A stretch of DNA of 64,000 nucleotides from RGIG3159 sp045640565 (GTDB taxonomy: Bacteria > Bacillota > Clostridia > Oscillospirales > Oscillospiraceae). A program made the translations under genes and the position numbers. The notes beneath the pieces were generated by a model. That model did no database searches and was not told where the DNA came from. It worked only from the letters and a program-made list of their open reading frames with translations. The stretch's first letter is position 1. Each line of letters begins with the position of its first letter. Shown here piece after piece: positions 1-8,210 of the stretch. Location: the NCBI GenBank assembly GCA_045640565.1, contig JAZUFG010000083.1:1-64000 (forward strand), written 5' to 3'.

Positions 1-26
1 GTTTTCAGGGTACATCTTAATAAGTT

Positions 27-141
27 GGTGTTGATTGGCTTGAGGGTCCACCTGTTCCCATCCCGAACACAGAAGTTAAGCTCAAGATCGTCGACGATAC
101 TTGTCGGGTGACTGACTGGGAAAATAGATAACGCCAACACA
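27..141 (+). rRNA. rrf: 5S ribosomal RNA
   Basis: The conserved 5S core around 50-83 (CACCTGTTCCCATCCCGAAC followed by an AGAAGTTAAGC block) is unmistakable. The terminal helix forms between GTGTTG at 28-33 and CAACAC at 135-140, which fixes the ends to within a base or two. An intrinsic terminator follows at once. No 23S or 16S sequence is in the window, so this is probably the last gene of an rrn operon that lies upstream. Confidence 0.94.
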
Positions 142-145
142 AGAA

Positions 146-176
146 AGCACTTACCGGAAACGGTAGGTGCTTTTTT
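146..176 (+). terminator. Intrinsic terminator of the rrn operon
   Basis: An 11-bp stem (146-156 with 161-171, one G-T pair) is closed by a GAAA tetraloop and followed by a run of T. It starts five bases after the 5S rRNA. Confidence 0.92.
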
Positions 177-228
177 GCTGTGTACATGTATATCTGGGAA
201 GAACAGAGGCGCGTTTCATCAACTTCTC

Positions 229-257
229 TTGTGTTTTCGCAATTAGAGTTATATAAT
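229..257 (+). promoter_or_regulatory. Candidate promoter for the 415-852 gene
   Basis: TTGTGT (229-234), a 17-bp spacer and TATAAT (252-257) resemble a sigma-A promoter. It would give a leader of about 150 bases. Nothing else recognisable lies between the rRNA terminator and the first coding region. Confidence 0.45.
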
Positions 258-414
258 GTCTGAGGGATAAACAGTTTGATGCTTTATTCCCGAGGAGAAT
301 GCAGAGGTATTTCATAAAGAAAACAGAATGCAGCTGTGAATGAAATATGATGGCGATAGGTTATAAGAGTATAGAAGAAGCTATACCTTCTATCAATAAG
401 TGGAGAAAATGAAC

Positions 415-852
415 ATGTTTGAAGGTTACAAATACTGTCGCATCCAGGGACGTGAAATTGCAGAGTTCACCAATTATGCCAACGGTGTTTTCGGTATTTT
501 TCGTGATTTTGAGAAAAAGCATGTCATGAACGACGAGGATTTGGAACTCTACCGGGAAATCTGTCGGTTTTTTGAGGAAGAGCTGCCATGGCCGCCGATG
601 TGCAATGCGCACCAGCGAGTTATTTGTTTTTTTAAGACAGAAAATGTTCGCGAAATGATGAAATATATGAAGCCGCTTTTATGGCTTTTGGAGCGATATA
701 ACCATCCCTATGATGTTATTCTGACCAATTTCCCGGGCAACATCGTTTATGAGGACGAGTATCAGATCGTTGTCACAATTGACGAGCTGATTTATGATAA
801 TGCCGATCAAATTTATGATGATATTTTTGAACGGCAGAAAAGAAAAGCATAG
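415..852 (+). CDS. Hypothetical protein, 145 aa
   Basis: I do not recognise the family. The protein is soluble-looking, rich in aromatic and acidic residues (an acidic helix follows a FRDFEKKH segment), has no signal peptide or membrane span, and ends in a basic tail (RQKRKA). GGAG at 402-405 lies nine bases before the ATG at 415, so I prefer this start over the in-frame GTG at 400 and ATG at 409. The gene stands alone between the rRNA operon and a convergent hydrolase gene. Its base composition is a little more A+T-rich than the neighbouring metabolic genes. Confidence 0.75.
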   Translation: MFEGYKYCRIQGREIAEFTNYANGVFGIFRDFEKKHVMNDEDLELYREICRFFEEELPWPPMCNAHQRVICFFKTENVREMMKYMKPLLWLLERYNHPYDVILTNFPGNIVYEDEYQIVVTIDELIYDNADQIYDDIFERQKRKA

Positions 853-891
853 CGGGTGCAATAGGAAAGACTTTCATTTTTCAAAAAACCG

Positions 892-928
892 AGGGGAACG
901 ATCATTTGACTGATTGTTCCCCTTTTTC
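892..928. terminator. Bidirectional intrinsic terminator
   Basis: A 13-bp stem (892-904 with 911-923) is followed by TTTTT on the plus strand and preceded by AAAAAA, so it can serve both convergent genes (415-852 plus, 961-1629 minus). Confidence 0.88.
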
Positions 929-960
929 GCTTTCTTTGTTCTTCATTTGGCACCGTTCCG

Positions 961-1629
961 TCATTTTTCAAAGGAATCCATAAATGCCCGGAGAATCCTT
1001 TCTCCGTCTGCCGGTTCCGCTTTCCGATTAGCAAAGCACATCCTTTCCGGATGCCACTGGACGCCGAGAATCGGGCGGTCCCGATGTTCAATTGCCTCCA
1101 CGACTCCGTCCGGAGCACGGAGACTTACCCGAAAGCCCTCTGCAATTTTTCTGCAGCCCTGATGGTGAGAACTGTTGATAATGAAATTCTCACCGTAGAG
1201 CCGGCGCATGAGGGAACCCTCTTCTGACTGTGCAGTATGGTAATTTTCCCAATTCTCCACCAAACGGCGGTGAAAACCGGCTGTCGCCAGATCCTGGTAT
1301 ATAGAACCGCCAAAATAGATATTGATAAGCTGGCAGCCCCGGCAAACTCCCAAAATCGGTTTATTATTCTTTTCAAAGATATGAAGAAGAGAAAACTGCG
1401 CGGCATCCAATTCGTCATCTATGTTTTGGCTTCCTCGGATTTCTTCCCAAAAATAGCGGGGATTGGCATCTCCCCCTCCCGGAAGAAGCAGGTGACTGCA
1501 GCCTTCTGCGTCCTCCGGCCGCAGGGAAAGAACGAAGGAAACTCCCATGGCGTCAAAAGCAGAGAGAAAGTTCTTCGCATTTTCCGGATTGTTTTCCGCA
1601 ATCAAAACTTTTTTTCCTTCTATCATCAT
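961..1629 (-). CDS. Class I glutamine amidotransferase-like hydrolase (peptidase C26 / gamma-glutamyl-GABA hydrolase family)
   Basis: The 222-aa protein has the class I amidotransferase fold signature: the nucleophile elbow GVCRGCQ holding the catalytic Cys (about residue 96) and the HPE triad motif in QWHPERM near the C-terminus. A LLPGGGD segment forms the oxyanion region. This matches the PuuD-like C26 family, which cleaves gamma-glutamyl amide bonds; the actual substrate cannot be read from sequence. Two adjacent ATG codons (1629 and 1626) are possible, with GGAAAGG just upstream. It is divergent from the dipeptidase at 1865, which suggests a shared role in peptide or glutamyl-compound breakdown. 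A second, more divergent family member lies at 59015-59728. Confidence 0.85.
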   Translation of the reverse strand: MMIEGKKVLIAENNPENAKNFLSAFDAMGVSFVLSLRPEDAEGCSHLLLPGGGDANPRYFWEEIRGSQNIDDELDAAQFSLLHIFEKNNKPILGVCRGCQLINIYFGGSIYQDLATAGFHRRLVENWENYHTAQSEEGSLMRRLYGENFIINSSHHQGCRKIAEGFRVSLRAPDGVVEAIEHRDRPILGVQWHPERMCFANRKAEPADGERILRAFMDSFEK

Positions 1630-1864
1630 ATGGCCTTTCCCGAGGAACTTTTACTATATTGAGCGTTGGATAAAGTGACCTCGCCGCTGCTATTATCCTG
1701 TTTATCAGCAAGATATGCAAGGGGTATTTTTCAAAAAATCAAAAACAGGCTGATAGAAGAGCGTTCTTTGGAAGGCTCTGCGTTTGAGGCTTCCCTTTTG
1801 GTCAAGATGGGAGTATAATGAAACTGCCGCGGGAGCGTGTACGAATCTGCATGGGAAGGGACGG

Positions 1865-2947
1865 ATGAAAATGAATAAGATTCCTGCAATTGATCTCCAC
1901 TGCGATACGATCGCTTTGATTCGGAGCTGCAGTGTTCAGGCGGAAAATGAAAGAAAGGGGCTGGAAAACGGCCCGATTTTCTTCTCCGTTTCGGAAAAGG
2001 AGCTGGAGGAGGGGATTCATCTCAGGCATAACGGCCGGCATATCGATGCCGAACGCCTGAAAGGATCCGGATATTTCTGCCAGTGCCTTGGCCTTTGCGC
2101 CAGCCAAAGGGCAGCCAATGCTGCGCATGTCACGCCCTGGGAGTACCTTCAGCAGCTTTTTGACTGCTTTGACAGGGAGGTTGCGGACTGCTCCGAGCTT
2201 CTTCGTCCTGCTGTCAGCGGCTCGGAGATGGAAGCAAACTTCCGGGCCGGTTATGTTTCTGTCATGAAGACCATGGAGGACAGCATGGCCCTCGGCACGG
2301 ATCTTGCCCATCTGGAGGAGGCCTACCGCAGAGGCGTGCGGATGGCAAGCCTGACCTGGAACTTTGAAAATGATCTGGCCTTCGGTCACAGAAAGACCGA
2401 AACGGGCCTTGAGATTGATGCTGTGAACGGCCTTAAGCCTGCGGGACGCGAGTTCGTGAAGGCAATGGAGGCCCTTGGAATGATCGTGGACCTCTCCCAT
2501 CTGAACGACGCGGGCACAGCAGATATTCTTTCCCTTCTGAAACCCTCCACTCCTGTTATCGCCAGCCATTCCAACGCCCGCGCCCTCTGCGGCCACGCGA
2601 GAAATCTGCCGGACGAATATTTGAAGAAGATTGCCGACCGGGGAGGCATTATCGGGATCAACTTCTGGCATGCCGTTCTGAACGAAGCTTACAGGAACGG
2701 GCCTGAAAAGCTGAGCGCTGTTTCGGATATGTGTGAGCATATGAAATATATCCGCAGGGTCGCAGGGATTGACAGTATTGGCCTGGGGTCCGACTTTGAC
2801 GGGATTACTTCCAAAACGGAGATCTCCGGCTGTGGAGAGATTCAAAAGCTGGCAGAGGGCATGGACCGCGCGGGCTTCACCGGGGAAGAGATCGAGAAGG
2901 TCTTTTATAAAAACGTTCTCCGGGTCTTCAAAGATGTGCTGGGCTGA
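1865..2947 (+). CDS. Membrane dipeptidase (peptidase family M19)
   Basis: The 360-aa protein carries M19 landmarks in order: DLHCDT near the N-terminus (metal ligands His and Asp), a central glutamate in the TWNFEND region, SHSNAR about two thirds along (metal-binding His), and GSDFDG near the end. This family hydrolyses dipeptides with a binuclear zinc centre. There is no signal peptide, so it is probably cytoplasmic. I start at the ATG at 1865, after AGGGA; a longer reading from 1784 would add an unconserved N-terminus. TATAAT at 1814-1819 is a possible -10 box. Confidence 0.9.
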   Translation: MKMNKIPAIDLHCDTIALIRSCSVQAENERKGLENGPIFFSVSEKELEEGIHLRHNGRHIDAERLKGSGYFCQCLGLCASQRAANAAHVTPWEYLQQLFDCFDREVADCSELLRPAVSGSEMEANFRAGYVSVMKTMEDSMALGTDLAHLEEAYRRGVRMASLTWNFENDLAFGHRKTETGLEIDAVNGLKPAGREFVKAMEALGMIVDLSHLNDAGTADILSLLKPSTPVIASHSNARALCGHARNLPDEYLKKIADRGGIIGINFWHAVLNEAYRNGPEKLSAVSDMCEHMKYIRRVAGIDSIGLGSDFDGITSKTEISGCGEIQKLAEGMDRAGFTGEEIEKVFYKNVLRVFKDVLG

Positions 2948-2989
2948 AAAAAGCAGAGTGCCTGATTAGGGACATCCGGATAAAACAAG

Positions 2990-3020
2990 CCCGGGATAGA
3001 ATGTTTTGATTCTATCCCGG
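2990..3020. repeat. Dispersed palindrome R1, copy 1 (terminator-like)
   Basis: CCCGGGATAGAA at 2990-3001 pairs with TTCTATCCCGG at 3010-3020. The same arms with different loops recur at 12826-12857 and 62946-62979. It lies downstream of the M19 gene and may act as its terminator, although no T run follows. Confidence 0.8.
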
Positions 3021-3081
3021 AAATTATCGGATTCTGCCCGGAAAAACGGCTTTATTCCAACATCCGAATACAGAAAAACTA

Positions 3082-3110
3082 TTTACGGATGCAGACGGAT
3101 ATGGTATAGT
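3082..3110 (+). promoter_or_regulatory. Promoter of the ABC importer operon
   Basis: TTTACG (3082-3087), a 17-bp spacer and TATAGT (3105-3110) lie about 37 bases before the start codon of the fused transporter. Confidence 0.65.
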
Positions 3111-3146
3111 GTTCACATAAGAATCTTATGTTAAGGAGTAATGGGC

Positions 3147-6137
3147 GTGAAAATAAAGAGGATCCTATTGCTTGTTGCGGCGGCATTTTTGATCGCCGTG
3201 AGTTTTTGCGCCTGTTCGCAGAAGGATAAGGGAGATTTTTCGGGCAAAAGGATAGGTGTGCTCACAGGATCGGTATTCGATGAAGTGGCAAGGAAATATA
3301 TTGAAGACCCTGAAATAAGCTATTTCAATTCCAACGCCGATATCGCCATAGCGCTTGATAAGGGCAAGATAGACGGCTACGTAAACGATGAGCCGGTATG
3401 GAGGCTGCTCTCCGGAGAATACCCCAACCAGATATGCAAATCCAAATTCTCGCAGGAGGAGTACGGTTTCATTTTCCGCAAGAACGATGAAAAAAGTGCT
3501 GCTGTCTGCGGGCAGATAAGCGAATACATAAGGAAAATCAAGGCAGACGGTACTCTGAAAGAGATCGACGAAATATGGTTTGGCAGCGATGAGTCGAAAA
3601 TGAAGGTAGATTTTTCCTTCACCGGGGAAAACGGCACGCTCACCATGGCCACCACCACCGATATCGGCGCACCCTTTGCCTATATGATAGGCGGAGATTT
3701 TGCCGGATATGATATTGACGTTGCCGCGCGCTTCTGCAAAGAGTATGGCTACCGTCTTGAAATCGTGAACACCACCTTTGCCGGCATGCTTGCTTCCGTT
3801 TCCTCGGGCAAAAGCGACTTCGGCGGCGCCTGCATAACGATAAACGACGAACGAAAAGAAACCATGCTCTTCTCTGAGTCGGACTACATTGGCGGCAGTG
3901 TGCTTGTGTGCAGGGATTCGGATACCGGTATAGAAACCGTGCGGGAAAGGCAAGCAAAAAAGAAAAGCGCGGATGACGGGCTGGACGAGTTTTCCGGCAA
4001 GCGCATCGGCGTACTCACCGGCACGATATTTGACGGTGTTGCCAAGAAAAACTTAACGGATCCCGAGCTGCATTACTTCAATTCATCGGCCGATCTTGCC
4101 CTTGCTTTGAACAGAGGCAAGATTGATGCCTATATTACCGATGAACCGATATGGCGCCTTATTTCTTCGGAATATACCAGCCAGATTTGCCACACGGTAT
4201 TTTCAAGGGAAAAATACGCCTTCATATTTGAGAAGGACGACGCAGAGAGCACCCGCCTTTGTGCCGAGTTTAACGAATTCCTGAAAAAGGCAAAATCGGA
4301 TGGTACCTTAAGAGAGATAGACAGTATATGGTTTGGCAGCGACGAATCAAAAAAGACGGTTGATTTATCCGCGCTTACCGGCGAGAACGGAACCCTTACC
4401 TTTGCAGCAAGTACCGATACCGGCGAACCCTTTGCCTATATGAACAACGGAAGTCTCGTTGGCTACGATATTGACGTCGCCGTGCATTTCTGCAAGGAGT
4501 ACGGCTACGGGCTTGAGCTGATAAATACCCATTTTGATGCCATTCTGCCTGCAGTATCGTCCGGAAAATGCGATTTTGCCGGCTCCTGCATAACGATTAC
4601 GGAGGAGCGGCGCGAATCGGTGCTTTTCTCGGATGCAGACTATGAGGGCGGCAGCGTGCTTGTGTGCAGGGAACAGAGCGAAAACAGCATCACCTCGCGG
4701 GAGCAGCTTGCCGGCACAAAAACCGGCGTGCTCACCGGTTCCATGCACGGTACCGCCGCGCAGCAGTATTTGCCCTACTGTGAGATTGAATATAACGACT
4801 CGACTGCCGATCAGGCAATTGCCCTTGAGTCCGGGGAAATCTCATCCTATGTTACGGATGAGCCGGTAGCCCGTGCGATTATCGCGCAGTACCCCGATCA
4901 GCGGATACTTGAAACCCTCTTTGATGAAGACTATTCCTTTGTTTTCCCTGCGGTGAATAAGGAGCGCTCGCTGTCCCTGTGCAGGGAGTTCAACGCGTTT
5001 TTGGAGCAGTCGCGGGCTGACGGAACCCTTCAGGAAATAGATAAGATATGGTTTGGCAGCGACGAATCCAAGAAGAAAGTTGATTTATCCGTGCTCACCG
5101 GCGAAAACGGAACTCTGAATGTTGCGGTATGTTCAACGGTAGGTGCGCCCTTCTGCTATCTGAGCGACGGTCAATGCATAGGCTACGATATCGATATCGC
5201 GGTGCGTTTCTGCAAAGCCCGCGGTTACGGTATCCGTATGACCGACTATAACCTCGGCGATTTTTTCAGCTGTGTCTCTTCGGGTAAATGCGATTTCGGC
5301 TGTTCCGGAATAACAGTCCTCGAGGAGCGAAAGGAGAATATGATATTCTCCGATCCGGATTACAGCGGCGGCTGTGTTGTCGTTGTGCGGGATGAAGTAC
5401 CGGAGGTTGACGAAAACGGATTTATCATCCGCCTTAAAGATAGTTTCAATAAAACCTTTATCCGTGAGAACAGATATCTGCTCTTCCTTTCAGGGCTCGG
5501 CACAACGGTACTGATAGCCTTGCTTTCAATTGCCCTGGGCTCAGTTCTGGGCTATGCTGTATATTTGTGCTACTACCGTGGCGGAAAGATATTCTGCGCA
5601 GCTACGGATCTGATCGTCCGCATAACGGAAAATACGCCCATGGTAATGATCCTCATGATCCTTTACTACATTATTTTCAGCAATTCCGATATGAGCGGTA
5701 TGTGGGTCGCTGTCATAGGGTTTACGGTCGTATTCGCCGGCGCGGTGATAGATCTCTTTAAAATGGGTGTAGGCGCGGTAGACCGGGGCCAAAGGGAGGC
5801 AGCTCTTGCCCTTGGCTATACCGAAAACGGCGCATTTATGCGCATGATACTGCCGCAGGCGGCATATCACTTCCTGCCGGGCTACAAGAGCGCGGTGGTA
5901 AGGATCATAAAAGAAACAGCGATAGTAGGCTACATTGCCGTGCAGGATCTTACCAAGGTAAGCGACATCATACGCAGCCGCACCTATGAGGCCTTCTTCC
6001 CGCTTATCGTTTCGGCTGTTATCTATTTCTCCATTGCGCTTCTTTTCAGCTTTGTTATCAACCATATCGAGATCCGTCTTGATCCCCGCTCACGTAAACC
6101 CGAAAACATACTGAAAGGGGTGAATAGAGATGATTGA
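3147..6137 (+). CDS. Three tandem amino-acid-binding units fused to an ABC permease domain
   Basis: The 996-aa protein begins with a lipoprotein signal peptide (lipobox FCAC around residue 22-24). Three copies of a unit of roughly 225-240 aa follow (about 30-258, 283-508 and 525-752). Each unit has the second-lobe signature first (GVLTG, then a DEP aspartate, ending in IWFGSDES) and the first-lobe signature second (GENGTL, GYDID, then T-x-E-R or close variants, then a FS-x-x-DY segment), the reverse of ordinary SBP_bac_3 proteins. The ligand-contacting Arg and Asp typical of amino-acid binders are present. The C-terminal 220 residues are an amino-acid permease with the EAA motif (EAALALG ... 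LPQA). AAGGAG at 3133-3138 favours the GTG at 3147 (8-base spacing) over the ATG at 3141. It overlaps the ATPase gene by 8 bases. ATA isoleucine codons are frequent, unlike the neighbours. Confidence 0.9.
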   Translation: MKIKRILLLVAAAFLIAVSFCACSQKDKGDFSGKRIGVLTGSVFDEVARKYIEDPEISYFNSNADIAIALDKGKIDGYVNDEPVWRLLSGEYPNQICKSKFSQEEYGFIFRKNDEKSAAVCGQISEYIRKIKADGTLKEIDEIWFGSDESKMKVDFSFTGENGTLTMATTTDIGAPFAYMIGGDFAGYDIDVAARFCKEYGYRLEIVNTTFAGMLASVSSGKSDFGGACITINDERKETMLFSESDYIGGSVLVCRDSDTGIETVRERQAKKKSADDGLDEFSGKRIGVLTGTIFDGVAKKNLTDPELHYFNSSADLALALNRGKIDAYITDEPIWRLISSEYTSQICHTVFSREKYAFIFEKDDAESTRLCAEFNEFLKKAKSDGTLREIDSIWFGSDESKKTVDLSALTGENGTLTFAASTDTGEPFAYMNNGSLVGYDIDVAVHFCKEYGYGLELINTHFDAILPAVSSGKCDFAGSCITITEERRESVLFSDADYEGGSVLVCREQSENSITSREQLAGTKTGVLTGSMHGTAAQQYLPYCEIEYNDSTADQAIALESGEISSYVTDEPVARAIIAQYPDQRILETLFDEDYSFVFPAVNKERSLSLCREFNAFLEQSRADGTLQEIDKIWFGSDESKKKVDLSVLTGENGTLNVAVCSTVGAPFCYLSDGQCIGYDIDIAVRFCKARGYGIRMTDYNLGDFFSCVSSGKCDFGCSGITVLEERKENMIFSDPDYSGGCVVVVRDEVPEVDENGFIIRLKDSFNKTFIRENRYLLFLSGLGTTVLIALLSIALGSVLGYAVYLCYYRGGKIFCAATDLIVRITENTPMVMILMILYYIIFSNSDMSGMWVAVIGFTVVFAGAVIDLFKMGVGAVDRGQREAALALGYTENGAFMRMILPQAAYHFLPGYKSAVVRIIKETAIVGYIAVQDLTKVSDIIRSRTYEAFFPLIVSAVIYFSIALLFSFVINHIEIRLDPRSRKPENILKGVNRDD

Positions 6138-7299
6138 GATAAGGCATCTGAGCAAAAAATTCCCGGCGTCAACTCCGCTGAATGATGTATCCGTTACCAT
6201 AAACGACGGCGACATCATCTCGGTCATCGGCCCGTCAGGTAGCGGCAAATCCACCCTGCTGAGATGTATTAACCTCCTTGAAAAGCCCACCTCGGGAGAA
6301 ATTTTAGTCGATGGCGTAAGCATAACCGACAGAAGGTGCAATAAAAGCGAAGTCCGCAAAAGAATGGGCATGGTTTTCCAGTCCTATAATCTTTTCGGGC
6401 ATCTTACCGTGATCGAAAACATTATGCTGCCGCAGATGGATCTGTTAAAGCTTGACCGCCAGGCAGCATACAAGAAGGCTATGCGCCTCTTGGAGCTGGT
6501 AGGCATGGAGGGCAGAGCTCTGCAGTATCCTGATGTGCTTTCGGGAGGACAAAAGCAGCGCGTTGCCATAGCCCGCGCTCTTTCCACGAATCCCGATATT
6601 CTCCTTTTGGATGAGCCCACAAGCGCCCTCGATCCTACCAATGTGGGCGAGGTGCAGGCAGTTATCCGCCGCCTTGCCAATATGGGCAAAACCATGATAA
6701 TCGTTTCCCATGAGATGCGCTTTGCGCGGGAGGTTTCAAACCGCGTCTTTTTCCTTGCCGCCGGCGGTATTTATGAACAGGGCACGCCCGATGAGATATT
6801 CGATCATCCCAAGGGTGAGCTTACCCGCCGTTTTATCCGTCAGCTCAAGGTGTTTGAGATATCCTCGGATGGCTTGGGGCTTGATGTGCCCGAGCTGCTT
6901 TCCGGAATCGACCGCTTCTGCTTCGAGCAAAATATCCCGATCCATCTGGCAGGGAAGATACGCTCGGCCGCTGAGGAGCTTACCGCGCAGATTTTAAGGC
7001 CCGAGCTCAGGCGCTTTGAGTATTCTGCCGTTATCGAATACGATCCTGCCCGCCGCACCGCCTACGAAAAGTTCCGCTACGGTGACAGAGCATTCGATCC
7101 GCGCAGTTCCGGGAACACGGCTGCCCTCTCCATACTGAATCATACCTGCCCGCAGATAGAGTATAACGCAGTGGAAGACGGGAATTTCAAAAACGAAGTG
7201 ATACTCCATGTAAAAACGATGGCGCTGAAAAAGCCGAACGGAGAAAGCGGCGTTTTCAGGAAAGTAAAAAAACCTGTAAAAGAGCTTTTTCAAAAATAA
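6130..7299 (+). CDS. Amino-acid ABC transporter ATPase with a C-terminal degenerate GHKL-like domain
   Basis: Residues 1-240 are a complete GlnQ-type ATPase: Walker A GPSGSGKST, Q-loop FQSYNLF, signature LSGGQKQR, Walker B ILLLDEPTSALDP and the switch histidine in VSHE. Residues about 255-375 are extra. They resemble anti-sigma/RsbW-type GHKL ATPase domains: an EEL helix where the N-box should be (the key Asn is Gln), an AFDPRSSG segment like the FDP loop, and a terminal NEVILHV strand. The start overlaps the permease gene by 8 bases, so the two are translationally coupled and surely form one importer. The role of the tail is unknown; it could sense the cell state or hold the two ATPases together. 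Confidence 0.9.
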   Translation: MIEIRHLSKKFPASTPLNDVSVTINDGDIISVIGPSGSGKSTLLRCINLLEKPTSGEILVDGVSITDRRCNKSEVRKRMGMVFQSYNLFGHLTVIENIMLPQMDLLKLDRQAAYKKAMRLLELVGMEGRALQYPDVLSGGQKQRVAIARALSTNPDILLLDEPTSALDPTNVGEVQAVIRRLANMGKTMIIVSHEMRFAREVSNRVFFLAAGGIYEQGTPDEIFDHPKGELTRRFIRQLKVFEISSDGLGLDVPELLSGIDRFCFEQNIPIHLAGKIRSAAEELTAQILRPELRRFEYSAVIEYDPARRTAYEKFRYGDRAFDPRSSGNTAALSILNHTCPQIEYNAVEDGNFKNEVILHVKTMALKKPNGESGVFRKVKKPVKELFQK

Positions 7300-7402
7300 A
7301 GTTTTCGCTTTTCGGAGGCGAATGCTTTTGTCCGGTCTGAATGGGTAGAGACACGCTGCCGCACCCCATCCCGGGATAAAAAAGTTTTTTTAGAAAAAAG
7401 AC

Positions 7403-7435
7403 AAACGCGAGGGGACACTGTGTCCTCTCGCGTTT
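7403..7435. repeat. Dispersed hairpin R3, copy 1 (terminator-like)
   Basis: Arms 7403-7418 and 7420-7435 form a near-perfect palindrome (ACGCGAGGGGACAC against GTGTCCTCTCGCGT). Related GCGAGAG hairpins occur at 10000-10030 and 53836-53863. It sits between two convergent genes and could terminate both. Confidence 0.75.
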
Positions 7436-7445
7436 AACTTTGCAA

Positions 7446-7480
7446 GCTTTCGTAGGCGTATACGCTCTGGGACGCACGCC
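7446..7480. repeat. Degenerate R2 element (GGCGTA-TACGC core)
   Basis: GGCGTATACGC near 7454-7464 is a shortened form of the R2 core seen at 9955, 53938 and 62850. Read on the minus strand the order is R2 core, then TGCAAAG, then the R3 hairpin, the same order as in the copy at 9949-10030. Confidence 0.5.
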
Positions 7481-7513
7481 CCAATGCCGACTTCCCGTCC
7501 AGCCTTGCAATCT

Positions 7514-8065
7514 TTATTTCTCTTCGCTGCCGTAGTAGCCGCACTTTTCGCAGGTTTCTGCGCAGGGCCCCCAGGCGTTGTCACCCTCGCTCTGTTTGGC
7601 CATATCGCAGATGAAAATGATCCAGCCGACCAGGGGGATGAGAACGATGAGAATGCGGCTCCAATGACGGCCGATATCATGTTCCCGCCGAACGGATAGG
7701 GCGAGGCTGGGGATCAAGGTGGCCAGACTCCAAACGCCGCCCAGACTTTCGGAAATCTTGGCAAGAATGGCAGTAATGACGATTTCTGCCAGGAAGAAAT
7801 ACCAGTATTCGCTCCGGCTGGCTCTCCCGTGGAATTCCGCGTAGTTGGTAAAGAAGCGCTTTACGGACTCCAGGAAGGTGACCTTTTTGGGAAGGGAACC
7901 TTGGAATTCGGGCTTTTCGCCCCGGGGTTCCTCAAAGGTCATTTTGGGAGCTTCGTAGCTGCCCTGAGCATCTGCCTGGGGCGCTGCCTCTACTGGGGCC
8001 CCGCAGTTTTCACAGAACTTGGCACCGGCGGGTAATTCCGAACCGCAATGAGAACAAAATGCCAT
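7514..8065 (-). CDS. Zinc-ribbon DUF805 membrane protein
   Basis: The 183-aa protein starts with a four-cysteine zinc ribbon (CSHCG ... CENCG, residues 4-21), then an acidic and proline-containing linker, then a DUF805 domain: aromatic FHGRASRSEYWYF entry motif, hydrophobic helices, HDIGR, and DNAWGP near the end. DUF805 proteins are small inner-membrane proteins of unknown function (YhaH-like). The C-terminus has a second cysteine pair (CAETCEKC). AAAGGAG precedes the ATG. It is divergent from pfp. Confidence 0.85.
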   Translation of the reverse strand: MAFCSHCGSELPAGAKFCENCGAPVEAAPQADAQGSYEAPKMTFEEPRGEKPEFQGSLPKKVTFLESVKRFFTNYAEFHGRASRSEYWYFFLAEIVITAILAKISESLGGVWSLATLIPSLALSVRREHDIGRHWSRILIVLIPLVGWIIFICDMAKQSEGDNAWGPCAETCEKCGYYGSEEK

Positions 8066-8146
8066 AATAACTCTCCTTTTATGTATTTCTTATTTGATTA
8101 TAGACGATTGGGGACAAATGTCAAATAATTCTTTTTCCCCTTTCCC

Positions 8147-8175
8147 TTTACTATTTTCGGGAAAAATGCTATACT
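8147..8175 (+). promoter_or_regulatory. Promoter of pfp
   Basis: TTTACT (8147-8152), a 17-bp spacer and TATACT (8170-8175) lie 35 bases before the pfp start. Confidence 0.65.
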
Positions 8176-8210
8176 TAACGAAAATATTTATATTCGTAAG
8201 GAGAGGTCCT

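Noticed and set aside
1802..2845. Long minus-strand frame opposite the M19 dipeptidase (and similar long antisense frames over pfp, larA and the 47.2 kb amidohydrolase)
   Set aside because: These are shadows produced by codon bias of the real genes; they lack ribosome sites and any recognisable domain.
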